Source: an uncultured Sulfitobacter sp.
GTDB lineage: Bacteria > Pseudomonadota > Alphaproteobacteria > Rhodobacterales > Rhodobacteraceae
Direction: 5' to 3'
Assembly (NCBI GenBank): GCA_947501805.1
Contig: CANMXJ010000008.1
Span: forward strand, 124,001-188,000
DNA: 64,000 nucleotides
In this document: positions 17,606 to 25,504 of the stretch, piece after piece
Position numbering within the stretch: the stretch's first letter is position 1
Layout: every line of letters begins with the position of its first letter
Position numbers and translations under genes: made by a program
The notes under the pieces: generated by a model
Database searches by the model: none
What the model was told of the DNA's origin: nothing
What the model saw: the letters and a program-made list of their open reading frames with translations, nothing else

Positions 17606-18766
17606 TTAATATGATTTCGGCAGACCCAATCCACGCTCCGCGATAAAGCACAGGGCAAGTTGTTGGCTGACGGGTGCAAGATACGGAATCATCACTTCGC
17701 GGAACAAGCGCTCCACATGATATTCACGGGCATAGCCCATGCCCCCATGTGTCGCCATGGACTGACGACACATATCCTGTGCGGCTTCGGCTGCGAGGTA
17801 TTTCGCGGCGTTCGCCTCGACCCCGCAAGGGGCCCCCGCATCGTACAGCGCGGCGGCCTTATGGATCATCATCCGCGCCGCTTCCAGTTGCGCCCAACCG
17901 GCGGCAAGCGGATGCTGGATGCTTTGGTTCATGCCAATGGGGCGTTCAAACACCACACGATCCTTGGCGTATTGGGTGGCGCGGCGCAGCGCATCAAGGC
18001 CCAACCCGACTGCTTCGGCGGCGATCAGAATACGTTCGGGATTGAGCGAATGCAGCAGATAGCTGAACCCTTTGCCTTCCTCACCCACCAGATCACAGGC
18101 CGGAATTTCGAAGTTGTCGATGAACAGCTCATTTGTGTCGATGGCCTTGCGCCCCATTTTGTCGATCAACCGCACGTCAATGGCATCGCGGTCCATATCG
18201 GCAAAGAACAGGCTAAGGCCCGCCGTTGGATTGGCATCGTCACGCTCTGACGTGCGGGCGATCAGCATTATCTTGTCCGCCACCTGCGCCGTCGAGGTCC
18301 AGATTTTATGACCGTTCACGATATACTTGTCGCCCTTGCGCACCGCGCGGGTTTTCAGGCGCGTTGTGTCAAGGCCGGTGTTGGGTTCGGTCACTGCAAA
18401 ACACATCCGCGACTTACCCGCAATGATGTCGGGCAGCCAGCGGGCGGATTGCTCGGGCCTGCCGAACTTGATCAAGGATTTCGGCCCGAAGATGTTCATA
18501 TGCACGGCAGAAGCCGCTGTCATGCCGCCGCATTTGGCGACTTCGGTCATCATCAGGGCTGCATCAAATACGCCTAAACCGCTGCCCCCGAATTCTTCGG
18601 GCATGGTGATGCCAAGCCAACCGCCGTCTGCCAGGGCCTTGACGAACTCCGTTGGGAAATCGCCGGTTTGATCGTGATCGGCCCAATAATCGTCATCGAA
18701 AGGTGTCATCGCCGATTGCAATGCTGTGATCAGCGTCTCGTGCTCGGCCGTTAAAGTGAAGCTCAT
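17606..18766 (-). CDS. Acyl-CoA dehydrogenase
   Basis: The 386-aa enzyme has MCFAVTEPNTGLDTTRLKTR, NGHKIWTST and the C-terminal block MATHGGMGYAREYHVERLF. The probable base is the Glu in LNPERILIAAEAVG. It is transcribed alone on the minus strand, divergent from the acyl-CoA carboxylase operon. Its promoter is unusually good (TTGACT, 17 bases, TAATAT) and holds a shared operator in the spacer. An AAGGAA ribosome site lies eight bases before the ATG. Confidence 0.91.
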   Translation of the reverse strand: MSFTLTAEHETLITALQSAMTPFDDDYWADHDQTGDFPTEFVKALADGGWLGITMPEEFGGSGLGVFDAALMMTEVAKCGGMTAASAVHMNIFGPKSLIKFGRPEQSARWLPDIIAGKSRMCFAVTEPNTGLDTTRLKTRAVRKGDKYIVNGHKIWTSTAQVADKIMLIARTSERDDANPTAGLSLFFADMDRDAIDVRLIDKMGRKAIDTNELFIDNFEIPACDLVGEEGKGFSYLLHSLNPERILIAAEAVGLGLDALRRATQYAKDRVVFERPIGMNQSIQHPLAAGWAQLEAARMMIHKAAALYDAGAPCGVEANAAKYLAAEAAQDMCRQSMATHGGMGYAREYHVERLFREVMIPYLAPVSQQLALCFIAERGLGLPKSY

Positions 18767-18809
18767 GGCAACATTTCCTTGCTCTCGATGCGGGAAGTAC
18801 TTTAAACAA

Positions 18810-18838
18810 ATATTAGTTAGCTAGCGAACAGTAGTCAA
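18810..18838 (-). promoter_or_regulatory. Promoter with shared operator, copy C
   Basis: On the minus strand TTGACT (18838-18833), 17 bases, TAATAT (18815-18810) is a near-consensus sigma70 promoter for the dehydrogenase at 17606-18766. The near-palindrome TTAGTTAGCTAGCGAA (18813-18828; core TTCGCTAGCTAA on the minus strand) fills most of the spacer and enters the -10. It could also serve the divergent carboxylase operon. Confidence 0.6.
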
Positions 18839-18860
18839 ACTGCGAATGCACAGGCAGGCG

Positions 18861-18875
18861 GTTTCAACTTGAAAC
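18861..18875. promoter_or_regulatory. Perfect 7-1-7 palindrome before the carboxylase operon
   Basis: GTTTCAA-C-TTGAAAC is a perfect inverted repeat 36 bases before the carboxyltransferase ATG. It is unlike the shared operator and may be a second regulator site or a short hairpin in the 5' leader. Confidence 0.35.
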
Positions 18876-18911
18876 GACGCTTTTCGGCAGGACAAATTTG
18901 GAAGATGTGAC

Positions 18912-20534
18912 ATGGCGAGATTTCACTCAAAGATCGAATGCGGCACACCGGAATTCGAGACCAAGCAGGCAGAGATGTCAATGCTGCTGGACCAATTGGC
19001 AGAGCTGAACCTACGGGCCGGAACCCTGTCAGAGAAACGGCGGGCAACCTTCGATCAACGTGGTCAGCTTTCGCCTGCTGAACGGCTGGGCCACTTGCTT
19101 GACCCCGGTATGCCGTGGCTGGAAATGTATAACCTTTGTAATTACTTGGTCGAAGATACCAACCCCGAAACATCGGTCCCAGGTGGATCAGCGATTGCCG
19201 GGATCGGTTACATCAGCGGCGTGCGGATGATGGTCTTTGTCACCGACAGTGGCATCAACGCGGGTGCATCCACACCACGTTCCAGTCAAAAGCTGCGCGC
19301 CTGTCTGGACCTGTCGCTGCGCCATAAGTTGCCGTTTATCCATCTGGTTGAAAGCGCGGGTGCCAATTTGCGCACCTATAATGTGGAGGGATGGGCCAAT
19401 GGCGGCGGCACCTTCCGCAGGTTGGCGCAACTGTCGGCAGCAGGCATTCCCACATTCGCGGTCTTGCACGGGCCATCGACAGCGGGCGGTGCCTATTATC
19501 CGGGGCTGAGCGACTATGTGATCGGTGTCAAAGGGCGCGGTGCCGCATCACTTGGCGGCGCGGCTCTGGTCAAGGCCGCAACAGGCGAAGACGCTGATCC
19601 CGAAGCGCTGGCAGGTGCAGAAATGCACGCGACCATTTCAGGGTTGGTTGAATATCTGGTGGATGATGACGCCGCCGCAATTGCGATGGCCCGCGACATC
19701 ATTGCGCGGCTTGACTGGAACCGCAATTGTACGCCACCCCCTGTCCGCAATTATGCGCCCCCCGTGTATGATCCATCGGAAATTACCGGCGTTGTCGCGG
19801 TAGATTACCGCAAACCTTACGATGTGCGCGAAGTTGTGGCGCGGATTGTTGACGGGTCGGAATTTGATGATTTCAAACCGGGCTATGGTGCCTCTGTTGT
19901 CTGCCTTCAGGCCAATATCATGGGCCATGCCTGTGCGATCATTGGTAACAACGGCCCGATTGATACACAGGGTGCCACAAAGGCGGCGCAGTTTATCCAA
20001 TTGTGCGACCAGTCCGATACGCCACTGATTTTCCTGCATAATGTGACGGGCTACATGGTCGGCACCAGCTACGAACAGGCAGGCATGGTCAAGCACGGAT
20101 CAAAGATGATTCAAGCGGTGGCAAATGTGAAGGTGCCCAAGATTTCGATGCACATCGGGGCCAGTTTCGGGGCGGGCAACTACGGTATGGCGGGGTTCGG
20201 GTACGAGCCGGACTTCCTGTTCTCGTGGCCTAATTCCTGCTCTGGGGTGATGGGCGGGGAGCAAGCCGCGATCACCATGGAACAAGTCGCGCGCTCTTCT
20301 GCGGCCCGCAAAGGCATCGAAGTGGACGAGGCTAAACTGGCCAAACAAACCGCCGAACTGATCGCGCATTTCGATGGTCAATCAAGCGCGTTCTATACCT
20401 CGGGCCGGTTGCTGGACATGGGCGTGATTGATCCGCGCGACAGCCGCAAGGTGCTGGGCTTTTGCCTGCAAACCTGTCGAGAGGCGCGGCACCGTGTGGT
20501 GCGCCCGAACAGCTTTGGCGTGGCACGGATGTGA
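18912..20534 (+). CDS. Biotin-dependent acyl-CoA carboxylase, carboxyltransferase (beta) subunit
   Basis: The 540-aa protein covers both crotonase-like carboxyltransferase halves: the N-half with LIHLVESAGANLRT-like acyl-CoA site (IHLVESAGANLRTYN) and HGPSTAGGAYYPGLSDY, and the C-half with LHNVTGYMVGTSYEQAG and SFGAGNYGMAGFGYEPDF for carboxybiotin. Length and motifs fit methylcrotonyl-CoA/geranyl-CoA carboxylases. The adjacent biotin-carrier subunit gene completes the enzyme. Because an AtuA homologue is encoded in the next plus-strand operon, a geranyl-CoA-like or other branched enoyl-CoA substrate is a better guess than plain 3-methylcrotonyl-CoA, but sequence reading alone does not decide. 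Confidence 0.9.
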   Translation: MARFHSKIECGTPEFETKQAEMSMLLDQLAELNLRAGTLSEKRRATFDQRGQLSPAERLGHLLDPGMPWLEMYNLCNYLVEDTNPETSVPGGSAIAGIGYISGVRMMVFVTDSGINAGASTPRSSQKLRACLDLSLRHKLPFIHLVESAGANLRTYNVEGWANGGGTFRRLAQLSAAGIPTFAVLHGPSTAGGAYYPGLSDYVIGVKGRGAASLGGAALVKAATGEDADPEALAGAEMHATISGLVEYLVDDDAAAIAMARDIIARLDWNRNCTPPPVRNYAPPVYDPSEITGVVAVDYRKPYDVREVVARIVDGSEFDDFKPGYGASVVCLQANIMGHACAIIGNNGPIDTQGATKAAQFIQLCDQSDTPLIFLHNVTGYMVGTSYEQAGMVKHGSKMIQAVANVKVPKISMHIGASFGAGNYGMAGFGYEPDFLFSWPNSCSGVMGGEQAAITMEQVARSSAARKGIEVDEAKLAKQTAELIAHFDGQSSAFYTSGRLLDMGVIDPRDSRKVLGFCLQTCREARHRVVRPNSFGVARM

Positions 20535-20545
20535 GGGATATGCAC

Positions 20546-22543
20546 ATGCAGAAATTCGATACCGTCCTGATTGCCAACCGTGGCGAAATTGCTTGTCGGG
20601 TTATCCGGTCAGCGAAAAAAATGGGTCTGCGAACCGTCGCGGTCTATTCCGAGGCGGATCGCGGGGCGCCTCATACGCTGCTGGCGGATGAAGCTGTTTG
20701 TATCGGGCCTGGGCCGTCAGCGCAGTCCTATTTACAGGGCGCAAAAATTATCGAAGCTGCGCAGAAAACAGGCGCACAGGCGGTGCATCCGGGCTATGGT
20801 TTTCTGTCCGAAAATGCGGAGTTTGCCGAAAGTTGTGACGCTGCGGGGCTGACCTTTGTCGGGCCGGATGCGCGGGCGATCCGCCTGATGGGCGACAAGG
20901 CCGCTGCAAAACGCCGGATGATAGACGCAGGCGTGCCCTGCGTGCCGGGTTATCAGGAGGCCGACCAGTCTGACGCCACGCTGATCAAGGCAGCAGCAGA
21001 GATCGGCTTTCCGGTGATGGTCAAGGCCACGGCGGGCGGTGGCGGGCGCGGCATGCGGCTGGTGCATCAGGCAGGTGATCTGGTTGACGCCCTTGGCAAT
21101 GCGCGGTCCGAGGCGTTGAACGCTTTTGGCGATGATACGCTGATCCTTGAACGCGCCGTGATTGCGCCGCGTCACGTTGAAATCCAGGTATTCGCGGATA
21201 CCCATGGCAATGTCATCCATCTGGGCGAGCGGGATTGTTCCGTGCAACGCCGCCATCAGAAAGTGGTGGAGGAAGCACCTTGTCCGGTGATGACATCTGA
21301 GTTGCGCGCACGTATGGGGGCTGCGGCGGTTGAGGCCGCGCGTTCCATTGAGTATCGCGGTGCGGGCACGGTCGAGTTCCTGCTGGATGCAGAACAGAAC
21401 TTCTATTTTCTCGAGATGAACACCCGGCTTCAGGTGGAACACCCCGTCACGGAAATGGTGACGGGTCTTGATCTGGTCACGATGCAGTTTCAGGTCGCCG
21501 CAGGTGACGTGCTGAGCGTCACGCAGGATGAAATCAATCTCAATGGTCACGCCATCGAAGTGCGGCTTTATGCCGAAGATCCTGCCAATGATTTCCTACC
21601 CGCAACGGGCCGCATCGCCGCATGGCATGTGCCTGAGGCAGAGGGCATTCGCGTGGATTCCGGTGTGGTCGCGGGGCAGGACATCTCGCCCTTTTATGAT
21701 CCGATGGTTGCCAAGGTTATCGCATGGGGCGTGACCCGTGACGCGGCGCGGCTGTCTTTGATCACTTCCCTGCGCCAGACCCGTTTCTTTGGACCAGCTT
21801 GCAATCTGCCTTTCCTGTTGGACATTTTGGAACGCCCGTCATTTGCCAAGGGGGAGGCAACCACCGCTTTCATCGCGGAAGAGTTTGGTGAGGGTGGTTT
21901 TGCCCCTGCAGAGGCCGGAACCGATCTATTCGCCGTCGCGGCGGCACTTGAATATCTGGCGCAGCATCGCGCAGCGGTTGATACCGCCATTCAAGTTCCG
22001 GCGGAACTGATGAACTGGGCGTCGACCAACACGGTGGCGAGCAGTTTTGAGCTTTTATCGGGCGAGGTAACGCACCGTGTGGCAGCCGTGGCCACAGGCG
22101 CGCAAAGCTACCGGGTGACACTGGACGGATCAGCACATGAGGTCGAGGTTCTGAGACAAGACGCGGATGCAATCCGCTTGCGCCTTGACGGTGCACAGCG
22201 CGAGGTTCTGTTTGCCCGAACCGCGCCGAATACATGGCAACTGGGAACAGGTCGCGCCGTCCATACGTTTGAGCGGAAAATCCCCGGCCAGGAAAACACC
22301 GACACCTCCGGGCAGGACGGGATTGTGCGTTCGCCCATGCATGGTGTGCTGATTGAGGTCTGTGTGGAGGCAGGACAGGATGTCAGTGCCGGCACGCGAC
22401 TTGCCGTGGTTGAAGCGATGAAGATGCAGCACGATGTGCGCGCCGCTGTTGCCGGTAAGGTGGCACGGATTGCAGCGGAGGTCGGCACACAGGTCGCCGA
22501 TGGTGCACTGCTGGTCGAGATTTCGCCGCAGGAAGATGCCTGA
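20546..22543 (+). CDS. Biotin-dependent acyl-CoA carboxylase, biotin carboxylase/BCCP (alpha) subunit
   Basis: The 665-aa protein holds an N-terminal biotin carboxylase (TVLIANRGEIACRVIRSAKK; ATP-grasp glycine loop KATAGGGGRGM; EMNTRLQVEHPVTE) and a C-terminal biotinyl domain with VVEAMKMQHDV, where Lys626 would carry biotin. It charges biotin with bicarbonate for the carboxyltransferase encoded directly upstream. The ATG at 20546 is preferred because GAGGGA lies seven bases upstream. The ATG at 20540 is too close to it. The stop overlaps the next start by one base (TGATG). Confidence 0.93.
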   Translation: MQKFDTVLIANRGEIACRVIRSAKKMGLRTVAVYSEADRGAPHTLLADEAVCIGPGPSAQSYLQGAKIIEAAQKTGAQAVHPGYGFLSENAEFAESCDAAGLTFVGPDARAIRLMGDKAAAKRRMIDAGVPCVPGYQEADQSDATLIKAAAEIGFPVMVKATAGGGGRGMRLVHQAGDLVDALGNARSEALNAFGDDTLILERAVIAPRHVEIQVFADTHGNVIHLGERDCSVQRRHQKVVEEAPCPVMTSELRARMGAAAVEAARSIEYRGAGTVEFLLDAEQNFYFLEMNTRLQVEHPVTEMVTGLDLVTMQFQVAAGDVLSVTQDEINLNGHAIEVRLYAEDPANDFLPATGRIAAWHVPEAEGIRVDSGVVAGQDISPFYDPMVAKVIAWGVTRDAARLSLITSLRQTRFFGPACNLPFLLDILERPSFAKGEATTAFIAEEFGEGGFAPAEAGTDLFAVAAALEYLAQHRAAVDTAIQVPAELMNWASTNTVASSFELLSGEVTHRVAAVATGAQSYRVTLDGSAHEVEVLRQDADAIRLRLDGAQREVLFARTAPNTWQLGTGRAVHTFERKIPGQENTDTSGQDGIVRSPMHGVLIEVCVEAGQDVSAGTRLAVVEAMKMQHDVRAAVAGKVARIAAEVGTQVADGALLVEISPQEDA

Positions 22544-23340
22544 TGGAACAGGCGCGCGATTTCCTGGTGGAATGCGAGGGGCTGTCCCGCCTCTTGGCAC
22601 AGCTGAGCGAGGATGATTTCAAACGTGAGACGCAGTTCAAGAACTGGACGATCAATGAGATCGTGCAGCACCTTTATTTTTTCGATCGGCTTGCGGGTCT
22701 GTCGGTCAGCGATCCCGACGCCTTCGATGCCGGCTATGTCACGCTGAACGAAAAGCGCGCGCAGGGGTTGGGTCTGCCACAAGCCACTGATGAATTGCTT
22801 GATGGTTTGCGGGGCAGAGCCCTTCGCACCACATGGCAGCAAGGCACCAAAGAACTGGCTGCGATTTTTGAACGTACTGACCCCAAAGCACGGGTGAAAT
22901 GGGTGGGGCCGGACATGAGCGCACGCTCCTCCATTACAGCACGGCTGATGGAAACATGGTCTCACGCGCAGGCGATCTATGATCTGCTGGGGGCGCGCCG
23001 TGTGAACACGGACGGCATCGCCAATATCGTACGGCTTGGTGTAAATACTTTCGGTTGGACCTTTGTGAACCGGCAGGAACCTGTCCCTGACGCGATGCCC
23101 TTTGTGCGGCTTCAGGCACCTTCTGGCGCGGTCTGGACCTATGGCGATGCGGACAGCGGCGAGAGCATCAAAGGGCTGGCCGAGGAATTTTGCATGGTCG
23201 TTACCCAGACCCGCAATATTGCCGATACGTCTTTGCAGGTGAGCGGGCCGAACGCCGCGCGGTGGATGGAGGTCGCGCAGTGTTTTGCCGGGCCTGCGCG
23301 CATGCCGCCCCCGGCAGGCACTCGTTTCAGTGTTCGCTAA
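22543..23340 (+). CDS. DinB/MDMPI-fold metal-binding protein, TIGR03084-like
   Basis: The 265-aa protein opens with a four-helix DinB-type domain similar to the metal-binding domain of mycothiol-dependent maleylpyruvate isomerase (NWTINEIVQHLYFFDRL and ETWSHAQAIYDLLGARR carry candidate metal histidines) and ends with a smaller alpha/beta part. The family is mostly known as uncharacterised proteins beside acyl-CoA genes, many in actinobacteria. It is translationally coupled to the carboxylase (TGATG), so a role in the same pathway is likely. Function unknown. Confidence 0.75.
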   Translation: MEQARDFLVECEGLSRLLAQLSEDDFKRETQFKNWTINEIVQHLYFFDRLAGLSVSDPDAFDAGYVTLNEKRAQGLGLPQATDELLDGLRGRALRTTWQQGTKELAAIFERTDPKARVKWVGPDMSARSSITARLMETWSHAQAIYDLLGARRVNTDGIANIVRLGVNTFGWTFVNRQEPVPDAMPFVRLQAPSGAVWTYGDADSGESIKGLAEEFCMVVTQTRNIADTSLQVSGPNAARWMEVAQCFAGPARMPPPAGTRFSVR

Positions 23341-24593
23341 AGACCCTTTTCACCAAAGGCACCCGCTTTTTCCAACTCCTCAATCCGCGCCGCATCATAT
23401 CCGTTGAGCGCCATCAGCACCTCGCGCGTATCTGCCCCGACAGTGGGTGCGGCGACTGGCGCGACAGTTGGCGTGTCCGAAAACCGCAGAGGCAAAGCGA
23501 TGTTGGGTACCTTTCCAGCCGTCGGATGGTCAATTGCTGAAATCACACCAGTGGCATCGGTCACGTCTGAATGCAGTGCTTCTGCCATCGTGCGCACAAG
23601 CCCGGCAGGCACGTTGTTGGCGCGAAAGATCGGTTCCCAATGGCTCCACGGATGCTTTTCAAACTCCGCCTGAAGGGCGGCCTCTACCTCATGGCGCCGT
23701 GCAATACGCGTGCTGGTGTCTTTCAATTCCGGATCATCTGCTATTTCGGACAGGCCCGCGGCGCGGGCTACGCGCTGGAAAATAGTGGTGCTGGGGGAGG
23801 ACAGAAAGAACGGCTGATCCTGCGCGCGAAACACCCCGCCCGGTGCGGAATCTGCTGACCCGTTGCCGGATCGCTGAGGCTCTGTGCCGCTGACGAGGTA
23901 TTGCATCGGCGCCCAGCCCAGCATCGTCAGCGCAGTCTCATAGAGAGAGATTTCGACGCGCTGCCCTTTGCCAGTGATCCCTCTGCTCAACAGTGCTGCA
24001 AGGATCGCATTTGTCGCCATCATGCCAGTGGAAATATCCATAATCACCGGCTGCGTGCGCATGCCCGCCGCCTCTGCATCGCCGTTCAGCGACATAAAAC
24101 CGCTTTCTGCCTGCACAACCGGATCAAACCCCAGCCGATCCGCAAACGGCCCTGACTGGCCATAGGCGCTGATGGCGCAATAAATCAGGTCGGGTTGTTC
24201 GCGTTGCAAGTCTTCGAATCCCAGCCCGAACCGCGCCATGACACCAGCCGAGAAATTCTCGATCACCACATCGGCTGTGCGCACCAGATCACGCGCCACT
24301 GCCGCCCCTTCGGCGCATTTCATGTCCAGCACGATGCCCTTTTTATTGCGGTTGGCCCAAAGGAATGCCGCGCCCTGATTGTCCAGCTCTGGCCGTGGCG
24401 TGCCGTATTTGCGAAAGGCCTCGCCGCCCGGTGCCTCGACCTTGATCACTTCCGCACCCATATCCGCGAGGGTCATCGAACAGAACGGCCCCGCGATGAA
24501 ATGCGTGAAATCAACCACCCGCAAACCCTTGAGCGGCGCGTCTGTGCCAGCGGTGCCAGTGTGATCAGGGAAGTCTGCAAGAGGGCTTGTCAT
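23337..24593 (-). CDS. CaiB/BaiF-family CoA transferase
   Basis: The 418-aa class III CoA transferase has the N-terminal block LRVVDFTHFIAGPFCSMTLADMGAEVIKVE (shown here only in outline: FIAGPFCS, DMGAEVIKVE), GAAFLWANRNKK and the catalytic-Asp region DRLGFDPVVQAESG. It moves CoA between carboxylic acids without using ATP. It stands alone on the minus strand, converging on the carboxylase operon with a four-base stop overlap and sharing an intergenic operator with the enoyl-CoA hydratase operon at 24677. Confidence 0.9.
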   Translation of the reverse strand: MTSPLADFPDHTGTAGTDAPLKGLRVVDFTHFIAGPFCSMTLADMGAEVIKVEAPGGEAFRKYGTPRPELDNQGAAFLWANRNKKGIVLDMKCAEGAAVARDLVRTADVVIENFSAGVMARFGLGFEDLQREQPDLIYCAISAYGQSGPFADRLGFDPVVQAESGFMSLNGDAEAAGMRTQPVIMDISTGMMATNAILAALLSRGITGKGQRVEISLYETALTMLGWAPMQYLVSGTEPQRSGNGSADSAPGGVFRAQDQPFFLSSPSTTIFQRVARAAGLSEIADDPELKDTSTRIARRHEVEAALQAEFEKHPWSHWEPIFRANNVPAGLVRTMAEALHSDVTDATGVISAIDHPTAGKVPNIALPLRFSDTPTVAPVAAPTVGADTREVLMALNGYDAARIEELEKAGAFGEKGL

Positions 24594-24611
24594 GGGTGCT
24601 TCCGATAAATG

Positions 24612-24643
24612 TTAGCTTGCGAATTAAATACGGCAATTATAGT
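24612..24643. promoter_or_regulatory. Divergent promoter region with shared operator, copy B
   Basis: TTAGCTTGCGAATTAA (24612-24627; core TTCGCAAGCTAA on the minus strand) lies between the CoA transferase and the hydratase operon. Its right part overlaps TTGCGA, a possible -35 for a TATAGT -10 at 24638-24643 on the plus strand (spacing 15, short). Occupancy could affect both directions. Confidence 0.5.
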
Positions 24644-24676
24644 CTTCACACAATCTATTTCAGCGAGGATACGGCC

Positions 24677-25504
24677 ATGGCATTAGACCTTCCCGAGTGT
24701 GAAACCCTGTTGTTGACGCAAAAAGGCAGCCGTCTGGATGTGACCCTCAACCGTCCCGAAAGCCGCAATGCGATCAACGCGCGGATGGCAGAGGAGTTTT
24801 CGAATTTGCTCGATTGGCTGATGGGAAATGACGCCATTCGCCTTGTTGTGCTGCGCGGTGCGGGCGGGCATTTTTGCGCGGGCGGTGACATCAAGGAACG
24901 CCGGACGATGAGTGAAAGCATGCCAGAGGATGGCAGCGATCCGGTCAAGGCGCGAAACGAGCGGGCGGGGAAGGGGTTTCTCAAGTTCCAGAACCTGCCG
25001 CAGACCACGATTGCGGCTGTTGAAGGGTCAGCTTTCGGCGGCGGGCTGGGCTATGCCTGTATGGCCGACATTACAATCGTCACCAAGGGTGCGCGAATGG
25101 GCATGCCCGAAACCCGCCTTGGCATTGCGCCTGCGCAGATTGCCCCCTTTGTCGTGAAACGTGTCGGGCTGGCACGGGCGCGGCAGTTGGCGCTGACCGC
25201 CAGCCGCTTTGGCGGGCAGGAGGCCCATGACTACGGCATCGCGCAATATCTGTGCGAGGATAACGCCATGGATGCCACAATCGAAGACGTTGCCGCGCAG
25301 GTCATGGCCTGTGCCCCCAAGGCAAGTGCCGCGACCAAGGAAATTCTGCTGGCGGTCGGCACCATCCCCGATGATGAGCTGCCCGGTTTTGCCGCCACCC
25401 GTTTTGCCGAACTCAGCCGTGGAACAGAAGGCCGCGAGGGCCAGACCGCCTTTGCCGAAAAACGCGCTCCGAACTGGGCAAGCACCGAGGGGGAGGCAGG
25501 ATGA
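24677..25504 (+). CDS. Enoyl-CoA hydratase/isomerase-family protein (AtuE-like position)
   Basis: The 275-aa crotonase has the two oxyanion-hole segments GAGGHFCAGGDIKERR and EGSAFGGGLGYACMAD and a Glu in MPETRLGIAPAQ. The ATG at 24677 follows GAGGAT. An earlier in-frame start at 24587 would run through the operator region and is rejected. It begins an operon with the AtuA homologue and an NDP-forming acyl-CoA ligase, joined by ATGA overlaps. In pseudomonad terpene clusters an equivalent hydratase hydrates the carboxylated enoyl-CoA. Confidence 0.9.
   Translation: MALDLPECETLLLTQKGSRLDVTLNRPESRNAINARMAEEFSNLLDWLMGNDAIRLVVLRGAGGHFCAGGDIKERRTMSESMPEDGSDPVKARNERAGKGFLKFQNLPQTTIAAVEGSAFGGGLGYACMADITIVTKGARMGMPETRLGIAPAQIAPFVVKRVGLARARQLALTASRFGGQEAHDYGIAQYLCEDNAMDATIEDVAAQVMACAPKASAATKEILLAVGTIPDDELPGFAATRFAELSRGTEGREGQTAFAEKRAPNWASTEGEAG

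Noticed and set aside
20732-21550. Minus-strand open frame of 272 codons opposite the biotin carboxylase
   Set aside because: Long antisense frames are expected in high-GC coding DNA, and the translation is His/Arg-rich with no domain.
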